Part shown: positions 6,672-15,281 of the stretch, piece after piece
Layout: the number at the start of each line of letters is the position of its first letter
Numbering within the stretch: position 1 is the stretch's first letter
Assembly: GCA_937959285.1 (NCBI GenBank)
Contig: CALGAR010000143.1
Location: 1 to 64,000 of the forward strand
DNA length: 64,000 nucleotides
Reading direction: 5' to 3'
Source: an uncultured Bryobacterales bacterium
Lineage (GTDB): Bacteria; Acidobacteriota; Terriglobia; Bryobacterales; Bryobacteraceae
Program-made: the position numbers and the translations under genes
The notes under the pieces: model-generated
Database searches by the model: none
What the model was told of the DNA's origin: nothing
The model's input: the letters and a program-made list of their open reading frames with translations, nothing else

Positions 6672-7526
6672 TCACCTACCTGCCGGCTCTGCCGCTGTCA
6701 GCTTTGAACGGTCAGCTTTGAGTGGAAGGCGTACGTGGAACGTCGTGCCGGCCCCGACTTCACTTTCGAAACTGATCTCGCCGCCATGGTTATCAACGAC
6801 GATCTCCCGCGATAGGGCTAATCCGAGTCCGGTGCCAACCCCGACGGGCTTCGTGGAGAAACCAGGGGCAAAAATCTTCTGCCGGTACTCCTGAGGAATC
6901 CCTCGTCCGGTGTCCGAAATCGACACGACGATGGACTCTCCATCTCTCCTTGTACGGACCGTGATCCGGCCTTCTCCTTCAATCGCCTGTCCGGCGTTGA
7001 CGAGCAGGTTCAGAAAGACCTGGCTCAGCAACTGCGGGTAACATTCGATTTCGGGGATGTCGCCGAAATCGGTCTCCACAACGATGCGCCGGCGGAATTC
7101 GCAGCTCGTCAACTTCAGAGTATTGGTCAACAGCTCATGCACGTTTGCCTTTCGAACGTCCGACTGGTCAACTCTGGCGAAGGTCTTCAGGCTTCGGATG
7201 ACGCCGGAAATCCTCTCACAGGCCAGCTTATCTACTGCAGCGAGACTAGCCATGGTTTCCAGGATCTCGAACACTTTCGCGTTCGGAGGCTCCCCCGCGC
7301 TCAATGCCGTTTTCAATTGTTCGAGCGAACGCAGGATAACTTGATTGTTCGAAAGGATAGAGCCAATCGGAGTATTAATTTCATGGATGATGCCTGCAAC
7401 GAGCCTGCCCAGGGAAACCATCTGATAGGCTTCAGCCAGCCTCCGCTTCGCAATGGCCAGCTCCACGCGCAACTGCTCGGTTTCCGTCGCGCCCGCTGTC
7501 GCCGGGCAAAGGCAATCATCGCTCAT
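6672..7526 (-). CDS. Cytoplasmic sensor histidine kinase (HisKA-HATPase)
   Basis: This 284-residue protein has no membrane segment. A short coiled coil leads to the H-box MVSLGRLVAGIIHEINTP (phospho-acceptor His48). The N-box is FLNLLVNAGQAI, the G1 box SDTGRGIP and the G2 box GVGTGLGLALSREI, so the catalytic domain appears intact. There is no PAS or other input domain, so the signal probably comes from a partner. The cNMP-fold protein 38 bases upstream and the NTT-HEAT transporter before it are the natural candidates. The response regulator follows directly. Confidence 0.9.
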   Translation of the reverse strand: MSDDCLCPATAGATETEQLRVELAIAKRRLAEAYQMVSLGRLVAGIIHEINTPIGSILSNNQVILRSLEQLKTALSAGEPPNAKVFEILETMASLAAVDKLACERISGVIRSLKTFARVDQSDVRKANVHELLTNTLKLTSCEFRRRIVVETDFGDIPEIECYPQLLSQVFLNLLVNAGQAIEGEGRITVRTRRDGESIVVSISDTGRGIPQEYRQKIFAPGFSTKPVGVGTGLGLALSREIVVDNHGGEISFESEVGAGTTFHVRLPLKADRSKLTAAEPAGR

Positions 7527-7564
7527 GACGAAGCTATCCTTTTACTTCATTATAAGAAGAGGCA

Positions 7565-7987
7565 TTACCCCTCCACTAACTGACGGAAACGCCGCACCAT
7601 TGTAGCGAAGATGGATGCTGTGATCTCCATGTTGTCCGAAAGCAGGTCGAAGAAATCGTTTCTCCCGATGCTGAGGAGGCGCGTGTCCTCGACGGTGCGT
7701 GCGGTAAAGGGCATTGGTTCTTCGTCAAAGAGGGCCCATGCTCCAAGCACTTCGTTCTGTCCTGCAACGTGCAGCACCTCACCGCTGCGGATCAATTCCA
7801 CAGACCCGTCCAGGATCACATAGAGGGAATCGAGCGCGTTGCCTGGCTCGAAGATCACCCTCCCGGGCACCAGGCGGACCTCCTTCGCAATGGATGCGAT
7901 TCGCGACAGCTGATCCGGGCTCAGTGCCCGAAAGAGCTCGACACCCTCCAGCGCAATCACTTTCTCGATGATGTTCAGCTCGGACAT
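7565..7987 (-). CDS. Stand-alone cyclic-nucleotide-binding-fold protein
   Basis: The 140-residue protein is a single cNMP-binding (CRP-type) beta roll: VELFRALSPDQLSRIASI, FEPGNALDSLYVILDGSVEL, then the cassette region LGAWALFDEEPMPFTA and a final helix. There is no HTH, so it is not a transcription factor. The phosphate-binding cassette lacks the usual GE pair and the Arg of the PRxAT motif (here PMPFTA). Binding of cAMP in the classical way is therefore doubtful, and it may sense another ligand or act as a scaffold. It is 16 bases downstream of the transporter gene and 38 bases upstream of the kinase. Confidence 0.85.
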   Translation of the reverse strand: MSELNIIEKVIALEGVELFRALSPDQLSRIASIAKEVRLVPGRVIFEPGNALDSLYVILDGSVELIRSGEVLHVAGQNEVLGAWALFDEEPMPFTARTVEDTRLLSIGRNDFFDLLSDNMEITASIFATMVRRFRQLVEG

Positions 7988-8003
7988 CAGCGTTCAGGTC
8001 CTC

Positions 8004-10868
8004 TCACGCTAACTGCAGCATCGCTTGCCGGGCGACGCGGGCAACCTCCACTCCTGCGCCTGACGAAAGGGCTTCGATATCCTTCTTCAGATTGCGCAGA
8101 TTCAGCTCGGCAGCAGTAGCGATGGCGCAAACAACCAGCCACTCGTCTCCTGACGCCAGCAGCTCGCGAAGCGCGCCTTCGGCGTCTTTACGTTCTACTC
8201 CAAACAGTTCCTCGCCCCGGAAGAGAAGATGCTCGCTGGCATCGAACAAAGGTAACAGGAACTTTTTCAGTTCGCGATCAAGGACATTGTCGAGGAACTC
8301 GATCGCCGTCGCCAGCTCCTCCTCGCGGCCGGCGTTCACTGCCCTCCAGGCTGCATCGATCTCTTTCGGCGGATACCGTAATCCAAGAAGCGCAAACAGT
8401 CGCTCGATCGTTCTTTCCAGGCGCTCCTCGAGCGTGATGGAAAGCAGGCGCGCCACGCTCTTAGGGCTGCGGTGCTCTTTGAATGGAGCCAGCGCGGCAT
8501 TCAATTCGAAGTAGTGGCGGGCTTCATTCAGAATCTGGGCAGTGATCGAGTCGTCCGAATAGCTCAGGTCCGGGTAAGATTCGCGCATCCTGTTGAGCGC
8601 GCGCAGGATCGTCGCCCGGAGAGTAAGATCCGGCAGCGCGATGCCGCGCAGCAGGACGTCGACGCTGCGCTGATCGGGGATCGCCTGAAGAACGCGCGGA
8701 ATCTGCCGCCGCACGGCAAAAGGCGCATTGTTGTCCGTCAAAACGTCTTCCAGGGTTCCGATGATGCGCGACTTGTAGTTGGATAAGGCCTCAATGGCGG
8801 CGCCGCGAAGCCGCGGGTCGGCCAGATGGCCCACTAGCAGATCGACGTGTTCCCGCCGGCGGAGGATCCCGGCGGTGATGCAAGCCGCCCGGATCACACG
8901 GGGGTTCGAGTCGAGGAGGAGACGGATGAGCTGCTGGGGCTTCTCGTCCGTCCTCACGCGCAGCGCAATCGCCGAGAGGATTCTGCGCTCCGGGAAGGGA
9001 CTTTCGGCTGCGGCGACAATCCATTCCTGCGAGATCAGATCCGGAGCCAGGCTCGGGTCCGTCGCGATGGTCTCAAGAGCGCCCTGAGCGGCAAGGTCGC
9101 AGGGATGGTCGAGAAGCTGCTGCGCAAGCTCAGAGCGCTTCGGTGAGAAGGTCAGCGCATAGGCGACGGCGGGTTTGAGGGCCGGCAGGTTTTCGCCATC
9201 GGACGCCCTGTTCAATTCCTCCATGGCCTGCGGCAGCAGCCCTTCGAAACGGGTCGTGCGGGCAAGCTCGAACACCTTTCCACGAACCTCAGGGCTGGAA
9301 TGCTGAATATGTTCGAGATACTGCTTCTCCATCGGATAGCCGGGCGATTCGGCCAGGAGTGTGAGAGCGTAGATTGCCTGCCGCGGAATTGCGCTTTTCG
9401 CTGTCTGTTCGAGGAGCTGGATGGTTACGGGATCGTTGACCGTAATACGGGCGCTCTCCAGGTCCAACCGCCGTGCTTCGAGACGCTTCCGCACTGTCAG
9501 CACGTACTCGTGCCGCGCGCGCTGCACGAGCAGAATCCAGATCCCGGTCAGTCCAATCACGACGACAGCGATCTGCCGGATCGTCAGGTCAAGCACCCCG
9601 GTCAGAAGAATCAGGAGCGCGCCTCCGAGGCCTCGGGCGGCCCGGTCTACAAATATGTCTACGAAAGCCTTGGTCCGGTTCTTCAGCTCGGCCGGCAGCG
9701 GAAGGTAGAGCAGCTCCATGCCGGTGCGATTGAAAGAGTATCGCCCCGCCGCTTCCGCAAGCCGGGCGGCTCCTAACGCAAAGAGACCCGGACTGATGAC
9801 TGTCCCAAGCGAAGCGATTGCAAGGGAGGCCGGCATGATCTGAAGAGTTCCTCCGACGCCGAATCGATTGACGACGGCAGAGGTTACGAACAACTGAAGG
9901 ACGATGGTGGCCAGATTCACATAGAGGCCACGGAAGCTGCCTAGAAACGCCGTGAGCTCGTCGCCCGTGAACCGCTGCTTGGCGACGGCGCTGAACTGAT
10001 ACTCCACCATGACGTCGACGACGTAGGTGATGGTAATGATGGCAATGATCACCTGGAGATGGCGGTAGCGGGTAACGGCGCCCACGATGTCGTGGATTGA
10101 GAATTCGCTCGTTTCATCCTCCGCCGCGCGCACGCCGGTCAGAGAAACGCCCTTTTGCAGGAGGGTCAGCCGGAAGCACAGATAGGCCAGCGCAACCACT
10201 GCCGCGCTTGCAAGCAGCAAGTTCTTGGTTCCCATCCAGGCAACGGCGAGGGCGGTGAACGATCCGCCGAACGCTGCCCCCAGGACTGCGCCGAAGCCCA
10301 GAATCCCGTACAGCCGTTTGGCTTCTCGGGCGTTAAATACGTTCGCCGCTACGAGCCAGCCCTGCGAAACCAGGACAATGCTGAAGAGGCTCACCCAGAT
10401 GTTGAAGGCGTAGTAGGCCCACGGCCACGTAGGGGGAACATCGACCGGCTCCAGGAGCAGCCAGAACCCAAAGAGGCAGAGAATTACGATGAACGTCGTC
10501 GCCGTGACCGCCGTCTTTAAAGATGTCCTGATGGCCAGCTTGGTGTATGAGTAGGCAAGAACGCCGCCGGCGCCTGCAATAAAAATGTAAAGATAGGGGA
10601 GCCTCTCCGCGCTGAACTTGTTGAGAAAAAGGGACTGGGAAACCGGCTTCAGGATGTAGTAGGAAAAAAGGACGCACAGCAGGTACAACGACATGAACAG
10701 AGTGCGAAGGTATTCGCCTCTGCGAATGTCAAAGAGATTTCTCCAATAGGAGCGGAAACGTCGTATCAAGGCGGAGAAGATTTCCCGGCCGGGCGGTGAA
10801 CGATGAGAGGCCCGAGAAACCCCGAGTGTATCACATTCCCTTCGTTCATCCCGATGGCCGCGATACAT
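8004..10868 (-). CDS. NTT/ATP:ADP-translocase-type transporter fused to C-terminal HEAT-like repeats
   Basis: From ATG 10868 the protein has 954 residues. A cytoplasmic lead (FDIRRGEYLRTLF) is followed by about 12 hydrophobic helices (roughly residues 55-450) in the order seen in nucleotide transporter (NTT, Npt1/Npt2) and related MFS proteins, with VLFSYYILKPVSQSLF as the typical first helix. Residues about 480-950 are helical, HEAT-like repeats rich in Leu, Ala, Arg and Asp-Pro. The start is uncertain: ATG 10868 lies 7 bases from the divergent kinase start, and TTG 10769 or ATG 10694 are alternatives. It heads a minus-strand operon with cNMP-fold, kinase and regulator genes, which suggests a transporter-like sensor. 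Substrate unknown. Confidence 0.8.
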   Translation of the reverse strand: MYRGHRDERRECDTLGVSRASHRSPPGREIFSALIRRFRSYWRNLFDIRRGEYLRTLFMSLYLLCVLFSYYILKPVSQSLFLNKFSAERLPYLYIFIAGAGGVLAYSYTKLAIRTSLKTAVTATTFIVILCLFGFWLLLEPVDVPPTWPWAYYAFNIWVSLFSIVLVSQGWLVAANVFNAREAKRLYGILGFGAVLGAAFGGSFTALAVAWMGTKNLLLASAAVVALAYLCFRLTLLQKGVSLTGVRAAEDETSEFSIHDIVGAVTRYRHLQVIIAIITITYVVDVMVEYQFSAVAKQRFTGDELTAFLGSFRGLYVNLATIVLQLFVTSAVVNRFGVGGTLQIMPASLAIASLGTVISPGLFALGAARLAEAAGRYSFNRTGMELLYLPLPAELKNRTKAFVDIFVDRAARGLGGALLILLTGVLDLTIRQIAVVVIGLTGIWILLVQRARHEYVLTVRKRLEARRLDLESARITVNDPVTIQLLEQTAKSAIPRQAIYALTLLAESPGYPMEKQYLEHIQHSSPEVRGKVFELARTTRFEGLLPQAMEELNRASDGENLPALKPAVAYALTFSPKRSELAQQLLDHPCDLAAQGALETIATDPSLAPDLISQEWIVAAAESPFPERRILSAIALRVRTDEKPQQLIRLLLDSNPRVIRAACITAGILRRREHVDLLVGHLADPRLRGAAIEALSNYKSRIIGTLEDVLTDNNAPFAVRRQIPRVLQAIPDQRSVDVLLRGIALPDLTLRATILRALNRMRESYPDLSYSDDSITAQILNEARHYFELNAALAPFKEHRSPKSVARLLSITLEERLERTIERLFALLGLRYPPKEIDAAWRAVNAGREEELATAIEFLDNVLDRELKKFLLPLFDASEHLLFRGEELFGVERKDAEGALRELLASGDEWLVVCAIATAAELNLRNLKKDIEALSSGAGVEVARVARQAMLQLA

Positions 10869-10875
10869 TAGCTCT

Positions 10876-12285
10876 ATGACCGTACAGCGCTTCAGGGAAG
10901 TTCTCCTTCCTGGGGGAGCGGAGAAAGACGAAGGGTTTCGGCGCGAGATCGATCGCCTTAGCGTCGTGGGGCTTCGTGTCGCCGGTAAGGTGACGATCGG
11001 CGTCTCCGTCGTCTTCCTGATTGCGCGGATCATCATGGGGATCGAAACTCCCCTCTGGACAGAGCTGCTTCAGACAAGCAGTTTTGTCGTCTATGGGGCA
11101 TTCGTTCTGATCATTGCGCGGACAAGATGGGCGCGGGCTCATGCCCGCGGGCTCGCCGCGGCCGCGGGGATGGGCGTCGCCGCTCTGGCCACCAGCCTTT
11201 CCGCCTGGTCCTCGAATGCGACTCCACTGGCGAACGAGCTGCTTCCGGGGCAGATCACGATGGTCATGCTCGTAGGTGTCGCTGCTGTTCCCCTTCGACC
11301 GCTTCAGACGACCGCTTTTGGCCTGGGTTTGACGCTGATTTACGTCGGTACGTGCATCACCGCTCAATCGATGGGCTTGGGAACTGGGCCGAAATCAACC
11401 TACGTCCTGTTTACCCTTACGCTCACGGTGTTCAGTACCGCACTCACCTCGGTCGTTTACGAACAGCGGCTCCGCAGCTACCGGATGCATAAGGAGAGCC
11501 TCCGGACAGCCGAAGAATTACGCCAGGCGCAATCGAGGATCCTGCTCTCGGAGAATGCAGCGTCCCTGGGACGCCTTGCCGCGGCGCTCAGCCATGAGCT
11601 GAATTCACCAATCGGCGCGCTGAGCAGCGCAGTCGATACCCTGCTCTTGCTCGCTTCGCGGCAGGCGGTCTCGTCGCCGTCAGAGCAGCAGCGTTTGGTG
11701 CTCTTACAGAACGAAGTCCGCAAGACGATTCAGGACTCAGCGCGCCGGCTCGCTGAAATTGCAGCCCGCATGCAGCGTTTCACGAACCTGGATAAGGCTG
11801 AGGCAAAGAGAGTCGATCTGAACGATCTGATTGCGGATGTGGCCGAGCTGCTCAAGCCGAATCTGCAAGGAAAGGCAACGCTCGAACTAAAGCTCGAGCC
11901 GTTGCCCGCCGTGTGGTGCCGGCCGCAGCAGATTAGCGCCGTGCTTCACAACTTGCTCACCAACGCAGCGAATGCGATTGACGGCGGGAACCGCTCGGGC
12001 GAAATTGTACTGAGGACGCGGGCGAGCAACTCGCATATCGAGGTGGAGGTCACCGATAACGGAAGCGGCCTTCCGCCGGAAGCTTTGGAGAACATCTTTG
12101 ACCCAGGATTTCGCGTCACTGGTGACCGGGTTTCGACCGGGAACTGGGGGATGTTCAGCTCCCGCCAGATCGTCCGCGAGCATGGCGGTGAAATCAGTAT
12201 CGTCAGCACGGCGGGGAGCGGAACGCGAGTGAAGATGTCTCTGCCCTGCGGTGACCGCGCAGAGGCGTCCGCCGCAGGAGCTTAG
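10876..12285 (+). CDS. Membrane-bound sensor histidine kinase
   Basis: The 469-residue protein has about six membrane helices (residues 36-195), a short linker coiled coil, the H-box ASLGRLAAALSHELNSP (His240) and a HATPase domain with LLTNAANAID (N-box) and TDNGSGLP (G1). The G2 region reads TGNWGMFSSRQI instead of the usual GTGLGLAISR, an unusual lid sequence that keeps only part of the glycine pattern. No periplasmic sensor domain is present, so it may sense through its membrane helices. TACATT at 10864-10869 lies 6 bases before the ATG and there is no Shine-Dalgarno sequence, so the mRNA may be leaderless. It is divergent from the NTT-HEAT operon. Confidence 0.88.
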   Translation: MTVQRFREVLLPGGAEKDEGFRREIDRLSVVGLRVAGKVTIGVSVVFLIARIIMGIETPLWTELLQTSSFVVYGAFVLIIARTRWARAHARGLAAAAGMGVAALATSLSAWSSNATPLANELLPGQITMVMLVGVAAVPLRPLQTTAFGLGLTLIYVGTCITAQSMGLGTGPKSTYVLFTLTLTVFSTALTSVVYEQRLRSYRMHKESLRTAEELRQAQSRILLSENAASLGRLAAALSHELNSPIGALSSAVDTLLLLASRQAVSSPSEQQRLVLLQNEVRKTIQDSARRLAEIAARMQRFTNLDKAEAKRVDLNDLIADVAELLKPNLQGKATLELKLEPLPAVWCRPQQISAVLHNLLTNAANAIDGGNRSGEIVLRTRASNSHIEVEVTDNGSGLPPEALENIFDPGFRVTGDRVSTGNWGMFSSRQIVREHGGEISIVSTAGSGTRVKMSLPCGDRAEASAAGA

Positions 12286-12288
12286 GCG

Positions 12289-13536
12289 CTACTGGTTCGC
12301 ACTGTTCCGCCGTTTGACAACGATCGGAAGGGCGACCGGCTTGTTATTCCCGTCCACAACCTTCATTTCCCGAAATGACTTGGGGAAGATCCTCATCACG
12401 TTTCGCTCGACTTCAACGACCAGGAAGTGATGCTGGGGCGACCAGGCGGAGATTCCCGCCTCTTGCATCCAGCGTAGAACGTTGCCGGAACGCCGCTCCC
12501 CGCCTGCGCCCGTCACGATGTAGTGAACACCTCCGGTCTCGCTGGCGTCACTGGCCTGGAAATTATGCTCGTGTCCGGTAAAGACAACCTGCACGCGGTT
12601 ACGCTCAAACAATTCCAGAAAATGCTTAAGGAAAGTGCGCGAAGATGAGTGTGCCGGGCCAGCCGTGAAAGGCGGGTGATGAAAGTACGCGATGCGCCAG
12701 GGAGTCGAGGCGGCCTTTTGCAGGCTCTCCTTCAGCCACTGGTGCTGCTCCCCTTCTAGAAGATACGGTACTTGCTGATCGCGCTCATCCGTATTGCCGG
12801 TGGAATCGAGCGCGAAGAAGTCCGCAAGTCCCGCGTAATTGAAGTGGTAATAGCGGCGAGGACCATCTTCCGGAAAGAAGAAGTTGTCCAGGTAGGCATC
12901 CAAGTCACCCGGGGATTCCGTCTGATTGCCGTCGTGGTTACCGAGCGTGGGGTAGAAGGGAATGGATGAAATGATTGTTTCGTACGGAGCGAAGAACGTC
13001 GGTTCCCAATGCCGGTCGCTATTGCCTGTCCGCCGGTACTTCAAAAGCAGATTCCGCTTCCCGTAGATGTTGTCCCCAGTCGTCAGGACGAACCGGATCG
13101 GAAATTCGGAATTCCGCCTCCGTTCGAACTCTTCGCGCATGGATCTGGCGACCCTGTATTGGGCGCTGGTCCCATTTCCGTAGTCACCAATCACGAAGAA
13201 AGCCAGCGTGTCTGCTTTCCTGGGCCACGTCCGCAGCGAGCCCTTCCCCACCTGCCGGCCGTTCACAGTGACTTCGTACTCGTACTCCGTATCCGGTTTC
13301 AGGCCTTCGACGCGAATCCAGTTCTGACTGGTTGTCAGTTGCTTGGAGCCGATTTTCACAACTGCCTTTCCATGGGAGGCAGAACTTCGGCCGATCGTAT
13401 TGTAGCCTTCGGTCGTTCCCCAGGAGAGGATGGCGCTTTCGGCATCCAGGGCTCCAACGTAGGTGTAGAACTTTTGTGCTGTCTGAGTAGGAGAGAGCAG
13501 CAGGAGCAAAACGAGGAGGCATCGAACTGCTACCAT
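12289..13536 (-). CDS. Exported metallophosphoesterase with FN3-type N-terminal domain (purple acid phosphatase-like)
   Basis: The 415-residue protein has a signal peptide ending near SPTQTA. An FN3-like domain (residues about 25-105) resembles that of purple acid phosphatases. A calcineurin-type metallophosphatase domain follows, with all metal motifs: VIGDYGNG, TTGDNIYG, LGNHDGN, YFHHPPF and TGHEHNF. The Tyr in GDNIYG fits the purple-acid class. The gene overlaps the 3' end of the kinase-like gene by 7 bases, so translation is probably coupled. It converges with the histidine kinase gene (3-base gap). The likely role is dephosphorylation of an exported substrate, possibly that of its neighbour. 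Confidence 0.87.
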   Translation of the reverse strand: MVAVRCLLVLLLLLSPTQTAQKFYTYVGALDAESAILSWGTTEGYNTIGRSSASHGKAVVKIGSKQLTTSQNWIRVEGLKPDTEYEYEVTVNGRQVGKGSLRTWPRKADTLAFFVIGDYGNGTSAQYRVARSMREEFERRRNSEFPIRFVLTTGDNIYGKRNLLLKYRRTGNSDRHWEPTFFAPYETIISSIPFYPTLGNHDGNQTESPGDLDAYLDNFFFPEDGPRRYYHFNYAGLADFFALDSTGNTDERDQQVPYLLEGEQHQWLKESLQKAASTPWRIAYFHHPPFTAGPAHSSSRTFLKHFLELFERNRVQVVFTGHEHNFQASDASETGGVHYIVTGAGGERRSGNVLRWMQEAGISAWSPQHHFLVVEVERNVMRIFPKSFREMKVVDGNNKPVALPIVVKRRNSANQ

Positions 13537-15128
13537 CGCCGTTCAATTCCTACGACTGTCCAGCCCGGCTTACTCTGCCGCAAGTACACCGTCACGCTCT
13601 GCTTCGGATTTCCACTGGAGATATCCGCAGCAAGATAGGCCGCTTCTACTCGCGGAATCGAGGCGCCGCTTTCCGGGAGGGGGGTTCTGGTTTCTTGCTC
13701 ATTGTCGAACACGCTCCAACGGATTTCGTACGAGCGAGGCGGGACGAATTCATGCTTCACTGCCAGGTCCTCGAACTCGAGCTTTCCATTGCTCACGACG
13801 AAATTGTCGAGAGCAAGGACTCGCGTGAAATAGGTTTTGCCAATTTTGTCTCTGCGGCGAATCAAGGCACGGGCGACCAGTTGCTCCGCCCGCGGATCGC
13901 TATACTTCCCGGTCTTCACGATTGCCCGAATGTCGTCGTCCGTAAAGGCCATCACCTTTTTGGCCGCCCAATAGGTGTCATCAGGAAGGCGGTTCAGGAA
14001 CGCGGGATTCGGATACTCCGTCCTATACTTTTCCGGATCAAACTCCTCGCCTTCAAAGAGTCCCACGGCCGGATGAAAGTCATAGTTCCTTCTGGCCCAG
14101 TCCGGGACATACAAGCCGAGAGTGAAGAGCTGGATCAGCGAAGGCTTCCAGGAGAATAAGTACTCGTTGCCGGACCGCGCGCTGTTGGACTTTGTACTCG
14201 CACTACCAAGAATGGATCCAAAGTCGATGAGATGATGCTTGACGAAACGGACGCCATTCTCCTCGACCAGGAAGTCCAGGGTGTTGATGGCCCGGGAATC
14301 ATCGTGCCCCAGCCAGGCGCAGAAGACAAAGAGGCCCCGGAGATCGCGGCGATGTTCGTGCGGAACCGTATCGTTCGGGTCGTCTTTCCGGGTCCCGTCA
14401 TAGCGGAATTCGCCTAAATACTCGCCCGGCAAAACAAGGCTGGCCACAGCGCGAAACTGGCCGTCGGGGCCTCTCGGCACATTACGGAGCGTTTCATCCA
14501 CATCCCTCTCTGACATCCGCCGCCTCTTTCCGAAGGCATCGACAAACGTGGTCTTGGGATCGACGACGAGGCGGTTGCGGTCGAAGAAGACGAGATAGTT
14601 TTCCGGTACGTTGTACCCGAGAGCGTAGAAGAACTTGGAGCCGATGACATCGGCGGCCGTAGCCATCTCGGGGTTGGTGATCGGGTCGAATTTCAGAAAA
14701 TAACGCCGGTTCTTCGAGTCAAGAAAGCTGAAGCCAGGGGTGACTCCTTCCGTCTTCGCAGACACGATTCGCCAGGGACCGTCAATCGAAGGCTGGTTGT
14801 CCCGGTCCGGGCCGCGCATCAGTTCCTCGATGCTCATGCGCCGGCGGCCATGTCGATTCGTGTACCAGGAGCTGTCCGGAACTTCATCCAGTGTGTTCAC
14901 CGCGCCCGCTCGAATCGGATTCCCCTTGCAGGGTTGCCGCTCTCCAGGCCTCGCGAACGTGTTGCGGAAGAAGTCGTAGTAGTCGTTCAGCTTCCTCGGC
15001 TTGAGCCTGCCGACGGAGATCGGCTTGGGTATCTCCCAGACGGGATCGTCCGGATAGAATTTCTCCGCGAACAATGGAGCAAGGATCGTGAGCGCCAGGA
15101 AGGGGAGTATTGGAAATTTCACTGCCAT
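13530..15128 (-). CDS. Exported protein of unknown function with kinase-like motifs
   Basis: This 532-residue protein has a signal peptide (to LAPLFA). Several features resemble the protein/lipid kinase fold, in the correct order: RRYFLKFDP (Lys146), an acidic residue shortly after (Glu154) on a likely helix C, WLGHDDSRAIN (His275, Asp277, Asn282, with the canonical five-residue Asp-to-Asn spacing) and LIDFGSILG (Asp302), close to the IDFGxxLG of PI3/PI4-type kinases. No glycine-rich loop is obvious. The C-terminal third is strand-rich. The metallophosphatase gene overlaps its 3' end. Sequence family unknown to me; a kinase-like fold is an inference from motifs, and an exported kinase would need an extracytoplasmic nucleotide. 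Confidence 0.7.
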   Translation of the reverse strand: MAVKFPILPFLALTILAPLFAEKFYPDDPVWEIPKPISVGRLKPRKLNDYYDFFRNTFARPGERQPCKGNPIRAGAVNTLDEVPDSSWYTNRHGRRRMSIEELMRGPDRDNQPSIDGPWRIVSAKTEGVTPGFSFLDSKNRRYFLKFDPITNPEMATAADVIGSKFFYALGYNVPENYLVFFDRNRLVVDPKTTFVDAFGKRRRMSERDVDETLRNVPRGPDGQFRAVASLVLPGEYLGEFRYDGTRKDDPNDTVPHEHRRDLRGLFVFCAWLGHDDSRAINTLDFLVEENGVRFVKHHLIDFGSILGSASTKSNSARSGNEYLFSWKPSLIQLFTLGLYVPDWARRNYDFHPAVGLFEGEEFDPEKYRTEYPNPAFLNRLPDDTYWAAKKVMAFTDDDIRAIVKTGKYSDPRAEQLVARALIRRRDKIGKTYFTRVLALDNFVVSNGKLEFEDLAVKHEFVPPRSYEIRWSVFDNEQETRTPLPESGASIPRVEAAYLAADISSGNPKQSVTVYLRQSKPGWTVVGIERRW

Positions 15129-15281
15129 GGTTGCCTGCTTTAGTAACGCGTCTTTCGAACGACCGTCAGGCCTCCCCGCAGATTGCCCGCCTGCCCGGGC
15201 TGAAACGTGCCCTCGCTCAGGTTCGATGCCCGTACCGATATTCCCATTCTAGCTTCCGTGGGCGAACTGGAGAGAACTGGA

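Noticed and set aside
10869..11036. Upstream extension of the NTT-HEAT gene
   Set aside because: It would overlap the divergent histidine kinase start and adds low-complexity Arg/Ser/Thr sequence.
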